Source: Metabacillus schmidteae
GTDB lineage: Bacteria; Bacillota; Bacilli; Bacillales; Bacillaceae
NCBI RefSeq assembly: GCF_903166545.1
Contig: NZ_CAESCH010000001.1
Location: forward strand, 810,001 to 874,000
Length of the DNA: 64,000 bases
Reading direction: 5' to 3'
Part shown: in pieces, positions 18,516-27,319 of the stretch
How positions within the stretch are numbered: position 1 is the stretch's first letter
How the letters are laid out: each line of letters begins with the position of its first letter
Made by a program: the position numbers and the translations under genes
Notes under the pieces: generated by a model
The model's input: only the letters and a program-made list of their open reading frames with translations
What the model was told of the DNA's origin: nothing
Databases searched by the model: none

Positions 18516-19238
18516 ATGACAAACGTAACAGTATGGAATGAAAATAGACATGAACAAAAGAATCCAGTAGTAAGTGACATTTATCCTAAAGGAATTCACG
18601 GTGCGATTGCCGAATTTTTACAAGAAGACAATTATGAGGTTAGAACAGCAACATTAGACGAACCTGAACATGGACTAACTGATGAAGTTCTGGAGAATAC
18701 AGATGTACTTGTATGGTGGGGACATTTAGCTCATCATGAAGTCGATGATTCGATCGTAGAAAAGGTTCAACAAAGAGTGTTGGATGGAATGGGACTTGTT
18801 GTCTTACATTCAGGACATTTCTCTAAGATTTTCAAAAAACTGATGGGTACTAGCTGTGATTTAAAATGGCGTGAAGCAGATGAAAAAGAACGTCTATGGG
18901 TTGTTGATCCAAGCCACCCAATTGCTGATGGTGTTGGAGAATACATTGAACTTGAAAAAGAAGAAATGTACGGTGAGCACTTTGATATACCAGCTCCAGA
19001 CGAATTAATTTTTACCAGCTGGTTTGAAGGTGGAGAAATTTTCAGAAGCGGATGTGTGTTTAAACGTGGAAACGGAAAGGTGTTCTACTTCCGACCTGGT
19101 CATGAAACATATCCTACGTATCATAATGAGCAAGTTCAGCTTGTTATTAAAAATGGCGTAAAATATGTAAGCCCTGTCAACCGCAAACGTCCAGTGTATG
19201 GAAATGCAAAACCACTTGAGGCAATTTCGGCGAAATAA
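18516..19238 (+). CDS. ThuA-like protein
   Basis: 240 residues of the ThuA/glutamine-amidotransferase-like fold. Seen are [10 protein letters not shown] at the N terminus, [14 protein letters not shown] near 64, a [14 protein letters not shown] stretch near 92 (position of the nucleophile elbow, here Ser) and [16 protein letters not shown] near 188. ThuA was named for trehalose/sucrose catabolism in rhizobia, where ThuAB form 3-keto derivatives. It is first in the operator-controlled operon, with its promoter about 35 bases upstream. The exact reaction is not established for this subgroup. Confidence 0.8.
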   Translation: MTNVTVWNENRHEQKNPVVSDIYPKGIHGAIAEFLQEDNYEVRTATLDEPEHGLTDEVLENTDVLVWWGHLAHHEVDDSIVEKVQQRVLDGMGLVVLHSGHFSKIFKKLMGTSCDLKWREADEKERLWVVDPSHPIADGVGEYIELEKEEMYGEHFDIPAPDELIFTSWFEGGEIFRSGCVFKRGNGKVFYFRPGHETYPTYHNEQVQLVIKNGVKYVSPVNRKRPVYGNAKPLEAISAK

Positions 19239-19269
19239 TCTTACTAACACTATGAAATTATTAAATAAG

Positions 19270-19290
19270 AAGGGGAAGTTATCCCCTTCT
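19270..19290 (+). other. Small intercistronic hairpin
   Basis: AAGGGGA and TCCCCTT arms between the ThuA-like gene and the next gene. No T run, so it more likely affects mRNA stability than termination. Confidence 0.5.
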
Positions 19291-19305
19291 ATGGAGGAAT
19301 GTAAA

Positions 19306-20337
19306 ATGGGTAAATTACGAGTTGGAGTTATTGGATGTGGAAGTATTGCGCAATACCGTCATCTTCCGGAATATGCAGCAAACAAGAACGTTGAATTAGT
19401 AGCTGTATGTGACATCGTTGAAGACCGGGTAAAAGAAATCGCAAATAAATACGGTGCTAAAGCATTTACTGACTATAAAGAGCTTATTGGCAGCGGTGAA
19501 GTAGACGTAGTAAGTGTTTGTACTCCAAACTACCTTCATGCACCTATTTCAATTGAAGCATTAAACAATGGTCTTCACGTATTGTGTGAAAAACCAATGG
19601 CTACTTCACAGGAAGAAGCAGATGCCATGATCGAAGCAGCGAAAAAGAATGACAAAAAACTAATGATTGCCCATAATCAACGTTTTGTACGCTCACACCA
19701 GCTTGCCCGCCAAATAATTGAAAGCGGTACAATTGGGAAAATCTACAGCTTCCGTACAGCATTCGGTCATCCAGGACCAGAAGGCTGGAGTGTTGATGGA
19801 AGAGAAAGCTGGTTCTTCGAAAAAGAAAAAGCATATATCGGTGCAATGGGTGACTTAGGTGTTCACAAAACAGATTTACTCCGCTATTTACTTGGAGAGG
19901 AAATCGTTGAGGTTGGTGCATTTATTGAAACAACGGCAAAAGATTTTGCTGATGTTGATGACACAGCTGTTTGTGCACTTAAAACAGAAAGTGGAATTAT
20001 TGGAACTCTTGCAGCAAGCTGGTCTTACACAGCTAAAGAAGATAACTCAACGATTATCTATGGAGAAAAAGCAATTCTTCGCTTAGAAGATAATCCAACT
20101 TATTCATTAGTTGTTCAATACACAAATGGTGAAGTTGTGAACTATGAATTAGGTAAAATTCAATCGAATGATGAGGGTGGCCAAAATACAACTCATGTGA
20201 TTGATAACTTTGTCACATCAATTGTTGAAAATACAGAGCCGCCAATTAATGGTGAAGAAGGTATGAAGTCTTTGGCTGTAATCCTGGCTGCTATTAAATC
20301 AAATGAAACAAAAACAATTGCTAAAGTATTTGAGTGA
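19306..20337 (+). CDS. Gfo/Idh/MocA family oxidoreductase 1
   Basis: 343 residues from ATG 19306 with TGGAGGA upstream; a longer frame into the previous gene has no binding site. The Rossmann motif VIGCGSIAQYRHLP is at residues about 8-21 and the family EKP motif (CEKPMA, catalytic Lys) near 97-102. Further on are MGDLGVHKTDLLRYLLG (active-site Asp/His) and GGQNTTHVIDNFV. Enzymes of this family oxidise or reduce sugars and sugar acids with NAD(P). Paired with a ThuA-like protein, a role like ThuB (3-oxidation of a glycoside) is plausible. Confidence 0.88.
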   Translation: MGKLRVGVIGCGSIAQYRHLPEYAANKNVELVAVCDIVEDRVKEIANKYGAKAFTDYKELIGSGEVDVVSVCTPNYLHAPISIEALNNGLHVLCEKPMATSQEEADAMIEAAKKNDKKLMIAHNQRFVRSHQLARQIIESGTIGKIYSFRTAFGHPGPEGWSVDGRESWFFEKEKAYIGAMGDLGVHKTDLLRYLLGEEIVEVGAFIETTAKDFADVDDTAVCALKTESGIIGTLAASWSYTAKEDNSTIIYGEKAILRLEDNPTYSLVVQYTNGEVVNYELGKIQSNDEGGQNTTHVIDNFVTSIVENTEPPINGEEGMKSLAVILAAIKSNETKTIAKVFE

Positions 20338-20342
20338 TAAAA

Positions 20343-21365
20343 ATGAGTAAATTACGTATCGGAATCATCGGTGTTGGCGGAATTGCACAAGGCCGTCACA
20401 TTCCTGCCTTTCAAAACTTCACTGATGACTGTGTAGTTACAGCAGTAAGCGATGTGAATTTAGAGAGAGCACAGGAAGTTGCAACAACACACAAAATAGA
20501 ACATGTAGTAGAAGACTATCGGGAAATTTTTCAACACGTGGATGCAGTCTGTATCTGTACTCCAAACAAGTTTCATGCAGAAATAACAATTGCAGCTTTA
20601 GAAGCAGGAGTGCATGTTCTTTGTGAGAAGCCAATGGCACTTTCTTCAGATGAATGTGAAAGAATGCTTGAAGCCTCAAAGCGTACAGGCAACGTATTAG
20701 CGATTGCCTATCACTATCGGTTTATGAAAAACTCTCAAGCCGCAAAACAATTAATGGAAGAAGTGGGAACTCCACTAGTAACAAGAGTTCAAGCATTGAG
20801 AAGAAGAAAGGTGCCTGGCTGGGGTGTGTTTACTAATAAATCCCTTCAAGGTGGAGGAAGTTTAATAGACTATGGCTGTCATCTGCTGGACTTAGCCATT
20901 TGGTTAATGGGAAGTCCAAAGCATGTTGAAGTAAACGGCAGCACATATAATGTGTTAAGCAAAACGCCGAATGGTGTAAACCAATGGGGGAGCTTTGATC
21001 ATGAAACCTTTGATGTAGACGATCATGTGACAGCATACATTAAGTTTGAAAATGGTGCTTCACTATTATTGGAAACATCTTGGGCAGCAAATATTCTAGA
21101 CGATCAGGAACATGTCAGTATCTCAGGATCAGGTGGGGGAATAAGCGTATTTCCTCTTGAACTCTACACAGCCAAAAATGGGATGCTAATGAATAGCCAA
21201 GCTGCTTGGGTACAAGGTGAAGATAACCCTGGAATTGCTCAAGTGAAAAATTTCATTGATGCATGTCGTGGAGAAGCAGAATTGGTCGTAAAACCAGAAG
21301 AAGCATTACAAGTTTCACAGATTATAGATGATATCTATCGATCTGCTGAAAGATTAAAAGGGTAA
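20343..21365 (+). CDS. Gfo/Idh/MocA family oxidoreductase 2
   Basis: 340 residues. It follows the previous stop by five bases. ATG 20343 is chosen; a GTG nine bases earlier overlaps that stop. Motifs are IIGVGGIAQGRHIP (residues about 7-20), CEKPMALS near 96 and GGSLIDYGCHLLDLAIWLMG near 174, with the catalytic Asp and His. FRPxxxGY-type sugar-binding stretches are absent. It resembles the first dehydrogenase only moderately, so the two probably act on different intermediates. Confidence 0.85.
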   Translation: MSKLRIGIIGVGGIAQGRHIPAFQNFTDDCVVTAVSDVNLERAQEVATTHKIEHVVEDYREIFQHVDAVCICTPNKFHAEITIAALEAGVHVLCEKPMALSSDECERMLEASKRTGNVLAIAYHYRFMKNSQAAKQLMEEVGTPLVTRVQALRRRKVPGWGVFTNKSLQGGGSLIDYGCHLLDLAIWLMGSPKHVEVNGSTYNVLSKTPNGVNQWGSFDHETFDVDDHVTAYIKFENGASLLLETSWAANILDDQEHVSISGSGGGISVFPLELYTAKNGMLMNSQAAWVQGEDNPGIAQVKNFIDACRGEAELVVKPEEALQVSQIIDDIYRSAERLKG

Positions 21366-21410
21366 ATTAGCTGAGTTAATACCTTAATCCAAACTATAGG
21401 AGGAATTCCC

Positions 21411-22379
21411 ATGAAATTAGGCGTATTTACAGTACTTTTTAATGACAAATCCTTTGAAGAAATGTTAGATCATGTGAAAGCATCAGGTCTTCACGCAATA
21501 GAAATCGGAACAGGCGGATATCCCGGGGGATCGCATTGCGATCTTGATGCATTACTGGAAAGTGAAGAAAAGCGAAATGAGTACTTAGCAAAAGTTCAGG
21601 AACGTGACCTCATCATCAGCGCATTCAGCTGTCACGGAAACCCGCTTTCACCTGACAAAGAAATGGCAAAAGACCATCATGAAACGATCATGAAAACAAT
21701 CAAACTAGCTTCATTAATGAATGTACCTGTTGTTAACACGTTCTCAGGAACACCAGGTGACAGTGAAGACGCGAAATATCCAAACTGGCCAGTCACACCA
21801 TGGCCAAATGAATATGGTGATGTGTTAAAGTGGCAATGGGAAGAAAAACTAATTCCTTATTGGAAGGAAGTCGGAGCATATGCACAAGAGCATAATGTGA
21901 AGATCGGTCTGGAATTACACGGTGGATTCTTAGTTCACACTCCATATACATTACTAAAATTACGTGAAGAAACTTGTGACGCGATCGGCGCTAACTTAGA
22001 TCCAAGTCATCTTTGGTGGCAGGGAATTGATCCGGTAGCAGCGATTAAGATTTTAGGAAAAGCAAATGCCATTCACCACTTCCATGCAAAAGATACATAC
22101 ATTGACCAAGACAATGTAAACATGTATGGATTAACAGACATGCAGCCATACGGCGAAGTTCAAACAAGAGCATGGACCTTCAGATCTGTCGGCTGTGGAC
22201 ACAGCTTAACAGAATGGAACGATATCATGAGTGCCCTTCGCACATACAACTACGATTATGTTGTAAGTATTGAGCATGAAGATCCAATCATGTCGATTGA
22301 CGAAGGATTTGAACGTGCGGTAACAAACCTAAAAACTGTACTAATCAATGACCAGCCATCTCAAATGTGGTGGGTATAA
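21411..22379 (+). CDS. Xylose-isomerase-like TIM barrel (sugar isomerase/epimerase family)
   Basis: 322 residues with a strong TAGGAGGAATTC site. Metal-ligand regions of the AP-endonuclease-2 fold are visible: LELHGGFLVH near 167 (Glu), LDPSHLWWQG near 195 (Asp, His), HFHAKDTYID near 222 (His, Asp) and VVSIEHEDP near 285 (Glu, His). Recently described relatives cleave or isomerise 3-keto glycosides, which would fit the ThuA and Gfo neighbours. A pathway of oxidising a glycoside and then splitting it is inference. Last gene of the operon. Confidence 0.85.
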   Translation: MKLGVFTVLFNDKSFEEMLDHVKASGLHAIEIGTGGYPGGSHCDLDALLESEEKRNEYLAKVQERDLIISAFSCHGNPLSPDKEMAKDHHETIMKTIKLASLMNVPVVNTFSGTPGDSEDAKYPNWPVTPWPNEYGDVLKWQWEEKLIPYWKEVGAYAQEHNVKIGLELHGGFLVHTPYTLLKLREETCDAIGANLDPSHLWWQGIDPVAAIKILGKANAIHHFHAKDTYIDQDNVNMYGLTDMQPYGEVQTRAWTFRSVGCGHSLTEWNDIMSALRTYNYDYVVSIEHEDPIMSIDEGFERAVTNLKTVLINDQPSQMWWV

Positions 22380-22440
22380 GAATAGTCAGCCTCTCTATGT
22401 AAAGATAGGTTCAGTGTGTGAAGACAAAGTAAAATTGCTA

Positions 22441-22571
22441 GCCCTTCAGACTGATTGCTAACGCTTGCTTTCAAGGCACGAAGCCTTGTGAGGAGCGGAG
22501 TTACCGGGGTTGGTAATGAGCACCGCAGCAAGGTGAGTAACGAAGAAAGCGAGCGTTTGTCAACAGTCTGA
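22441..22571. repeat. Cloverleaf-like inverted repeat element
   Basis: Outer arms CTTCAGACTG and CAGTCTGAG, then AACGCTTGCTTTC and GAAAGCGAGCGTT, enclose smaller hairpins (AAGGC/GCCTT; GTTAC/GTAAC). It lies just after the sugar operon. I recall similar dispersed elements in other bacilli; no second full copy is seen in this window. Confidence 0.6.
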
Positions 22572-22604
22572 GCCCCTCTAAGCAAAGAGGGGTTTTCTTT
22601 TTTT
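22572..22604 (+). terminator. Terminator of the sugar operon
   Basis: CCCCTCT and AGAGGGG arms, then TTTTCTTTTTTT. Confidence 0.85.
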
Positions 22605-22670
22605 GTGAAAAATCTGTATCATGGAGGATAGATTCGTTTTGACGGAAATAAAAGAAGAATAGGTGAAAAG

Positions 22671-23867
22671 ATGGCAAATTCCATCAAAATACAAGTAAAA
22701 CCAAACTATGTAAAATTATTCAAAACAGGATATCCTCTAATCGATAAAGAGGCAATCAAAAACAGTGATGTCCTTAAACAAGAAGGAACCATTATTGATC
22801 TTTTTGATGATAAGAATCAATTTCTAGCCAAAGGATACTATGGAAAACAAAATAAAGGCAGAGGCTGGGTGTTAAGTCATAATCAAAAAGAGGTGATTGA
22901 TCAAGCTTTTTTTACAAAGAAACTAAAAGCTGCGGTGGAAGCACGTCAGTCCTTTTATAAAGACAATGATACAACTGCATTTCGTGTTTTTAATGGAGAG
23001 GGAGACGGCATTGGCGGATTAACCATTGATTGCTATGAAGAAGGTTATTATGTATTAACCTGGTATAGTGAAGGAATCTACTCTTTTAAAGAAGAAATTA
23101 TCAAGTCCTTAAGCAATATTGTAGACTATAAAGGAATCTATGAAAAGAAACGGTTTGATGTAAAGGGTACATATATAGAGGATGATGACTTTGTAATAGG
23201 GGAAAGGGCCGACTTTCCGCTTATTGTGAAGGAAAACGGAATTAAATTTGCAGTTTACCTAAATGACGGAGCAATGGTAGGGGTTTTCCTCGATCAAAAA
23301 GATGTTCGTAAAGCGATCCGTGATAAATATGCAAAAGGCAAAAACGTGCTAAATACATTTTCATATACAGGGGCTTTTTCTGTAGCAGCTGCCCTTGGCG
23401 GAGCAACGAAAACAACAAGTGTTGATCTTGCGAATCGAAGTAAAGCAAAAACCATTGAACAATTTAGCGTTAATCAACTGGATTATGAAGCACAAGATAT
23501 TATCGTTGAAGATGTATTTAATTATTTTAAATATGCTGTTCGTAAACAGCTGTCATTTGACATGGTCATCCTTGATCCTCCAAGCTTCGCTAGATCAAAG
23601 AAGCATACTTTTAGTGCGGGAAAGGATTATCCGGAGCTATTGAAACAAGCCATTCAACTAACCGAGAGGCAGGGAATCATCGTTGCTTCCTCTAATTGCA
23701 GTACATTCGGAATGCCAAAGTTTAAAGGATTTATCGAAAAGGCATTTCAAGAAACAGGAGAAACGTATAAAATTCTTGAAGAATTTAGTTTGCCGAAAGA
23801 TTTTAAAACAATAAAGGAATTTAAAGAAGGAAACTATTTAAAAGTCGTCATCATAAAGAAACTGTAA
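22671..23867 (+). CDS. 23S rRNA cytosine methyltransferase, RlmI/YwbD family
   Basis: 398 residues. An N-terminal PUA domain (about 1-75, with KGYYGKQNKGRGW) is followed by an EEHUD-like middle part and a class I SAM methyltransferase. SAM and catalytic motifs are NTFSYTGAFSVAAALGGA (about 224-241), SVDLANRSK, and DPPSFARSKK near 302; SSNCSTFG near 344 carries the catalytic cysteine expected of m5C enzymes. E. coli RlmI methylates C1962 of 23S rRNA and B. subtilis YwbD has about the same length. Site in this host is inferred. Confidence 0.85.
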   Translation: MANSIKIQVKPNYVKLFKTGYPLIDKEAIKNSDVLKQEGTIIDLFDDKNQFLAKGYYGKQNKGRGWVLSHNQKEVIDQAFFTKKLKAAVEARQSFYKDNDTTAFRVFNGEGDGIGGLTIDCYEEGYYVLTWYSEGIYSFKEEIIKSLSNIVDYKGIYEKKRFDVKGTYIEDDDFVIGERADFPLIVKENGIKFAVYLNDGAMVGVFLDQKDVRKAIRDKYAKGKNVLNTFSYTGAFSVAAALGGATKTTSVDLANRSKAKTIEQFSVNQLDYEAQDIIVEDVFNYFKYAVRKQLSFDMVILDPPSFARSKKHTFSAGKDYPELLKQAIQLTERQGIIVASSNCSTFGMPKFKGFIEKAFQETGETYKILEEFSLPKDFKTIKEFKEGNYLKVVIIKKL

Positions 23868-23908
23868 AAGAAAAGACTGACACTCTTTGGAATGTCAGCT
23901 CTTTTCAG
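23868..23908 (+). terminator. Terminator between convergent genes
   Basis: GAAAAGACTGACA and TGTCAGCTCTTTTC arms; may act in both directions. Confidence 0.7.
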
Positions 23909-23919
23909 TTTGCTTTTCT

Positions 23920-24117
23920 CTAATTGATAATTAAATAGGACTTATATTCTTTAATGATATCCTGACGTTTTCCAAGAAGTGCTTTATATTCTCTTAATAA
24001 ATTTGTATTGCTTCTATCTTTAACCCACTCAGAAAATGCACGCTCACATTCTCTCGAAATAGCTGATAATTCATTATTAATTTCATTTAATTTCTTAATA
24101 TGAACATGCGTAACCAT
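23920..24117 (-). CDS. Small helical protein, 65 residues
   Basis: Fully helical, charged, with heptad-like pattern (LNEINNELSAIS, LLREYKALLGKRQ). A clear AAAGGTGG site stands eight bases before ATG. No membrane segment or known motif. Convergent with the RlmI-like gene. Confidence 0.6.
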   Translation of the reverse strand: MVTHVHIKKLNEINNELSAISRECERAFSEWVKDRSNTNLLREYKALLGKRQDIIKEYKSYLIIN

Positions 24118-24256
24118 AGGGAACCACCTTTCAGCTAATGTCTCTCTAATCTGATACGGAAAGCTGACAATATGTTACTTTTTAGATTCTAATTAGGTAT
24201 TACCCTAAAAAATTCATACGTAAACATAAAAATAATAATATTTTGCTAAGGGGAAA

Positions 24257-24778
24257 ATGATCTTGAAAAAAATAATGGTTATCGGGGTTTCAGCTGGTGC
24301 AGGGAAATCGACATTTGCTAGAAAATTATCAGAAGTTCTCCAAATAGATGTATACCATCTGGACACAATGTTCTGGGAGCCTGGGTGGATTGAAGCATCA
24401 TTTGAAGATTTTAAGTCAAGACAACAAAAGGTTATTATCAATCACCCACAATGGATAATGGAAGGAAATTACCGCAATACCTTTGATATGAGAGTAGAAA
24501 AGGCCGATACAATTATTTATTTAGAAAAGCCATTAACAGTCTGTCTATATCGGGTCATCAAACGATGGCTAACAAACATTGGAAAAGACCGTCCTGACCG
24601 AGCCATTGGCTGTAACGAGAAAATAGATATGGCCTTCATCAAATTTATATGCACAACTTATTCTCAACGCAAGAAAAGAACGAGACAACAACTTCATCAG
24701 CTGGAATCTACTAAACAAGTATTTATTCTTACGAACGATAAGGAAATTGAGGACTTTCTTCGAACGATAGCGAATTAA
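24257..24778 (+). CDS. P-loop nucleotide kinase-like protein (topology-modulation/FlaR type)
   Basis: 173 residues. Walker A is GVSAGAGKST (about 10-19); HLDTMFWEPGW near 33 and the NYRNTFDMRVEKADTIIYLE stretch near 72 are typical of the adenylate-kinase-like group often named DNA topology modulation protein. RVIKRWL then RPDRAIGCNEKID forms the lid. The substrate is unknown; the historic name should not be taken as function. ATG 24257 has AAGGGG close upstream; TTG 24263 is an alternative. Confidence 0.75.
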   Translation: MILKKIMVIGVSAGAGKSTFARKLSEVLQIDVYHLDTMFWEPGWIEASFEDFKSRQQKVIINHPQWIMEGNYRNTFDMRVEKADTIIYLEKPLTVCLYRVIKRWLTNIGKDRPDRAIGCNEKIDMAFIKFICTTYSQRKKRTRQQLHQLESTKQVFILTNDKEIEDFLRTIAN

Positions 24779-24922
24779 GATTATTTCTGGGGAAATATGA
24801 CGAATTATTGATTCGTATATTACACTTGGGGGAAATTAGCTATACTATAGTAATGAGAAAGGTTCTTCGCTAAAGGCTATTCATAAAGAGTGTTATTTTA
24901 GAATTCTATGTTAATCACGTTA

Positions 24923-25045
24923 GTGGAATGTGCGGAAGACACTTGACTCCTGCGGAAAGTAGAGGCAAGGCTGAGACCCCGCAGGCGAAGCCGAGGATGC
25001 TCAGCTTCCTCCCCGGCGAGTCTTGTATCTGGAGCGTAATGGAAC
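24923..25045. repeat. Dispersed palindromic repeat, family R2, copy 1 (degenerate)
   Basis: Ends GTGGAATG and GTAATGGAAC, with ACACTTGACTCCTGCGG and GCTCAGCTTCCTCCCC blocks inside. It is the reverse-oriented, more diverged partner of the copy at 52100. It fills most of the gap before yfmL. Confidence 0.75.
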
Positions 25046-25142
25046 GAACCTATTTTTACATTTAGTTAATTGGAAAATATCAAATTACATTGAGAAAAAT
25101 GAATTATTAAACAGGAATATATGTTAGTGAAGGAGAAAAAAC

Positions 25143-26276
25143 ATGTCAGAAAATAACTTTTTACAACAACTAGAACCTTTTATCCAAACGAATTGGGAAA
25201 ACGCTAATTTTCAAGAGCCTACCGCCATCCAGCTAAAGGCAATCCCTCCAATCCTAGAAGGAAAAGACGTTATCGCTGAATCCCCAACAGGGACAGGCAA
25301 AACCCTGGCATATGTTTTGCCGCTACTAAACAAAATTGATGTTAGCAAAAAGGCAGCACAGATCGTCATCCTAGCACCTTCAAGAGAACTTGTGATGCAA
25401 ATTTTTGAAGAAGTGAAAAAATGGTCTGCAGGCAGTCCCATCACAAGTGCCTCTTTTATTGGGGGAGCAAATATAAAAAGACAAGTAGACAAATTAAAGA
25501 AAAGTCCTCAAGTAATCCTTGGTACACCTGGAAGGATACAAGAACTAATTAAAATGAAAAAGCTGAAAATGCATGCTGTAAAAACCGTTGTATTAGATGA
25601 GGGAGACCAACTTCTAACACCGGAACATAAAAAAACGATACAAGAGATCATTAAATCAACCCTAAACGAACGCCAAGTTGTCCTGTTTTCTGCTACCTCA
25701 AATGAAAGCACAGAATCAAGGGCCAGAGATCTTATGAAAAAGAATCCGGAAATCATTAAGGTGAGCAGAGATGAAGTTCCAGTAGGACAAGTAGATCATG
25801 TGTATCTTGTTTGTGAACAAAGAGAAAAAGCACACATCCTTGAAAGAGTTGTTAAAAATATTCCGATGAAAGCTTTAGGGTTTGTAAAGGATATCGGAAA
25901 CTTAACTGTATTAGGAGAAAAGCTTGAATTTAATGGAGTCGATGTTCATCTATTACATAGTGATACAAAGAAAGAAGAACGTGAGGCAGCCTTAAAAAGC
26001 CTTCGATCAGACAAACAGGGACTTTTGCTTGCAACAGATGTTGCAGCTAGAGGCTTGGATATTGCAGAGCTATCACATGTTATCCACTACGACCTGCCAG
26101 CAAATGCTTCTCAATATATTCACCGATCAGGCAGAACAGGACGCCAGGGGGCAGCAGGTACAGTACTTTCTATTGTAACAGAACGGGAAGAAAGAGAATT
26201 AAAGAAACTGGCCAAAGAGCTGGATATTACACTTGTTAAGAATGAATTATACAGAGGGGAATTGGTTGAGAAATAA
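25143..26276 (+). CDS. yfmL: DEAD-box RNA helicase, YfmL-like
   Basis: 377 residues, matching B. subtilis YfmL (376), with a GAAGGAG site. Helicase motifs in order: Q motif near 27-30 (PTAIQ), Walker A SPTGTGKT (about 45-52), PSRELV near 80, TPGR near 128, VVLDEGDQ near 150, SAT near 182, HLLHSD near 272, TDVAARGLD near 300, HRSGRTGR near 324. Motif II is DEGD rather than DEAD; I cannot recall whether all YfmL proteins share this. It has no C-terminal RNA-binding extension. YfmL is linked to cold adaptation and ribosome assembly in B. subtilis. Confidence 0.88.
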   Translation: MSENNFLQQLEPFIQTNWENANFQEPTAIQLKAIPPILEGKDVIAESPTGTGKTLAYVLPLLNKIDVSKKAAQIVILAPSRELVMQIFEEVKKWSAGSPITSASFIGGANIKRQVDKLKKSPQVILGTPGRIQELIKMKKLKMHAVKTVVLDEGDQLLTPEHKKTIQEIIKSTLNERQVVLFSATSNESTESRARDLMKKNPEIIKVSRDEVPVGQVDHVYLVCEQREKAHILERVVKNIPMKALGFVKDIGNLTVLGEKLEFNGVDVHLLHSDTKKEEREAALKSLRSDKQGLLLATDVAARGLDIAELSHVIHYDLPANASQYIHRSGRTGRQGAAGTVLSIVTEREERELKKLAKELDITLVKNELYRGELVEK

Positions 26277-26330
26277 GACTTTTAAGGAATTTTAGTTAAT
26301 GCCTAAACTAAATCTTCAAAAATATTTAAT

Positions 26331-26368
26331 GAAAACAGACCTTTTCTATGAAGAGGTCTGTTTTCTGA
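26331..26368 (+). terminator. Terminator of yfmL
   Basis: AAACAGACCT and AGGTCTGTTTTC arms. Confidence 0.8.
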
Positions 26369-26393
26369 TTCATCGATATATAAAATATGTAGC

Positions 26394-26432
26394 AAAATAA
26401 ACACCATGGAGATTACCTTTTTGGTGTTTATT
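26394..26432. other. Second hairpin after yfmL
   Basis: AATAAACACC and GGTGTTTATT arms; possible back-up terminator. Confidence 0.5.
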
Positions 26433-26589
26433 GAGGATGATTTTTCTGAAATGTAGACTAATTTACATTAGGTTGTGTTTTACAAATGTTTTATTTAGCA
26501 AAAAAAAGTGTAGTATTCACATATAAATTTATATATCCGTTTATCACCTTTTTGCCTTATAAGCGATAAACGAGTTGGTAATTATATCA

Positions 26590-27120
26590 ATTTAAACTGC
26601 TATGGGAATAATTGCTTTCTTTTTTGAGTTTTACGAATGGTTTTAAATTGAAGATCTAAGTAAACGCATGCACATTTCTGTTTTACGAATGCTTTTATTA
26701 CATTTAAAGGTATAAAAGATACACACGTGGATCATTATTATAAATTATGTTGCTATTGGACTTGTTTCTTCCTTTTTATGGATTTTGTGAATGGTTTTAA
26801 ACTGAAGATTTAAGTAAAAGCATGCACATTCTGTTTTTACGAATGCTTTTATTACATTTAACGGTATAAAAGATACACACGTGGATAATTATTACAAATT
26901 ATGTTGCTATTGGACTTATTTCTACCTTTTTATGGATTTTGTGAATGGTTTTAAACTGAAGATCTAAGTAAAAGCATGCACAATTCTGTTTTACGAATGC
27001 TTTTATTACTGTTCTCGATAAAAAAGATACGCAACTGGATAATTATTACAAATTATGTTGCTATTGGACTTATTCCTTCCTTTTTGAATTTACGAATGGT
27101 TTTTATTGAGGTCAGTAATA
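26590..27120. repeat. 154-bp tandem repeat, about three and a half copies
   Basis: The landmark TGGTTTTAAA-GAAGAT recurs near 26638, 26792 and 26946 (spacing 154) and in decayed form near 27097. Each unit has the hairpin arms GTAAAAGCAT and ATGCTTTTATTAC, then GATACACACGTGGAT and TATGTTGCTATTGGACTT. Copies two and three are nearly identical. No reading frame is kept across units, so it is non-coding. It fills most of the gap of about 1 kb between yfmL and the amidase gene. Confidence 0.85.
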
Positions 27121-27319
27121 GCGAGGCTAAATTAGATATTTGTCTAGTTATTGATGTGGAATTTTAAAAAAAAAAACACGCCACTCTATATGAGCAACGT
27201 GCTTTTTCGCTTCATGATGTGAGCACTGTGATGTAATAATACTTTATGTTGTAGAAGGAATAGTTATACATTTTTTATATAAAACAAAGTACAAAAATTT
27301 CACCGGGTTTTGGAGATAC

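Noticed and set aside
22441..22571. A structured non-coding RNA gene after the sugar operon
   Set aside because: The fold is elaborate, but no promoter is seen and it looks like a dispersed palindromic element; kept as a repeat.
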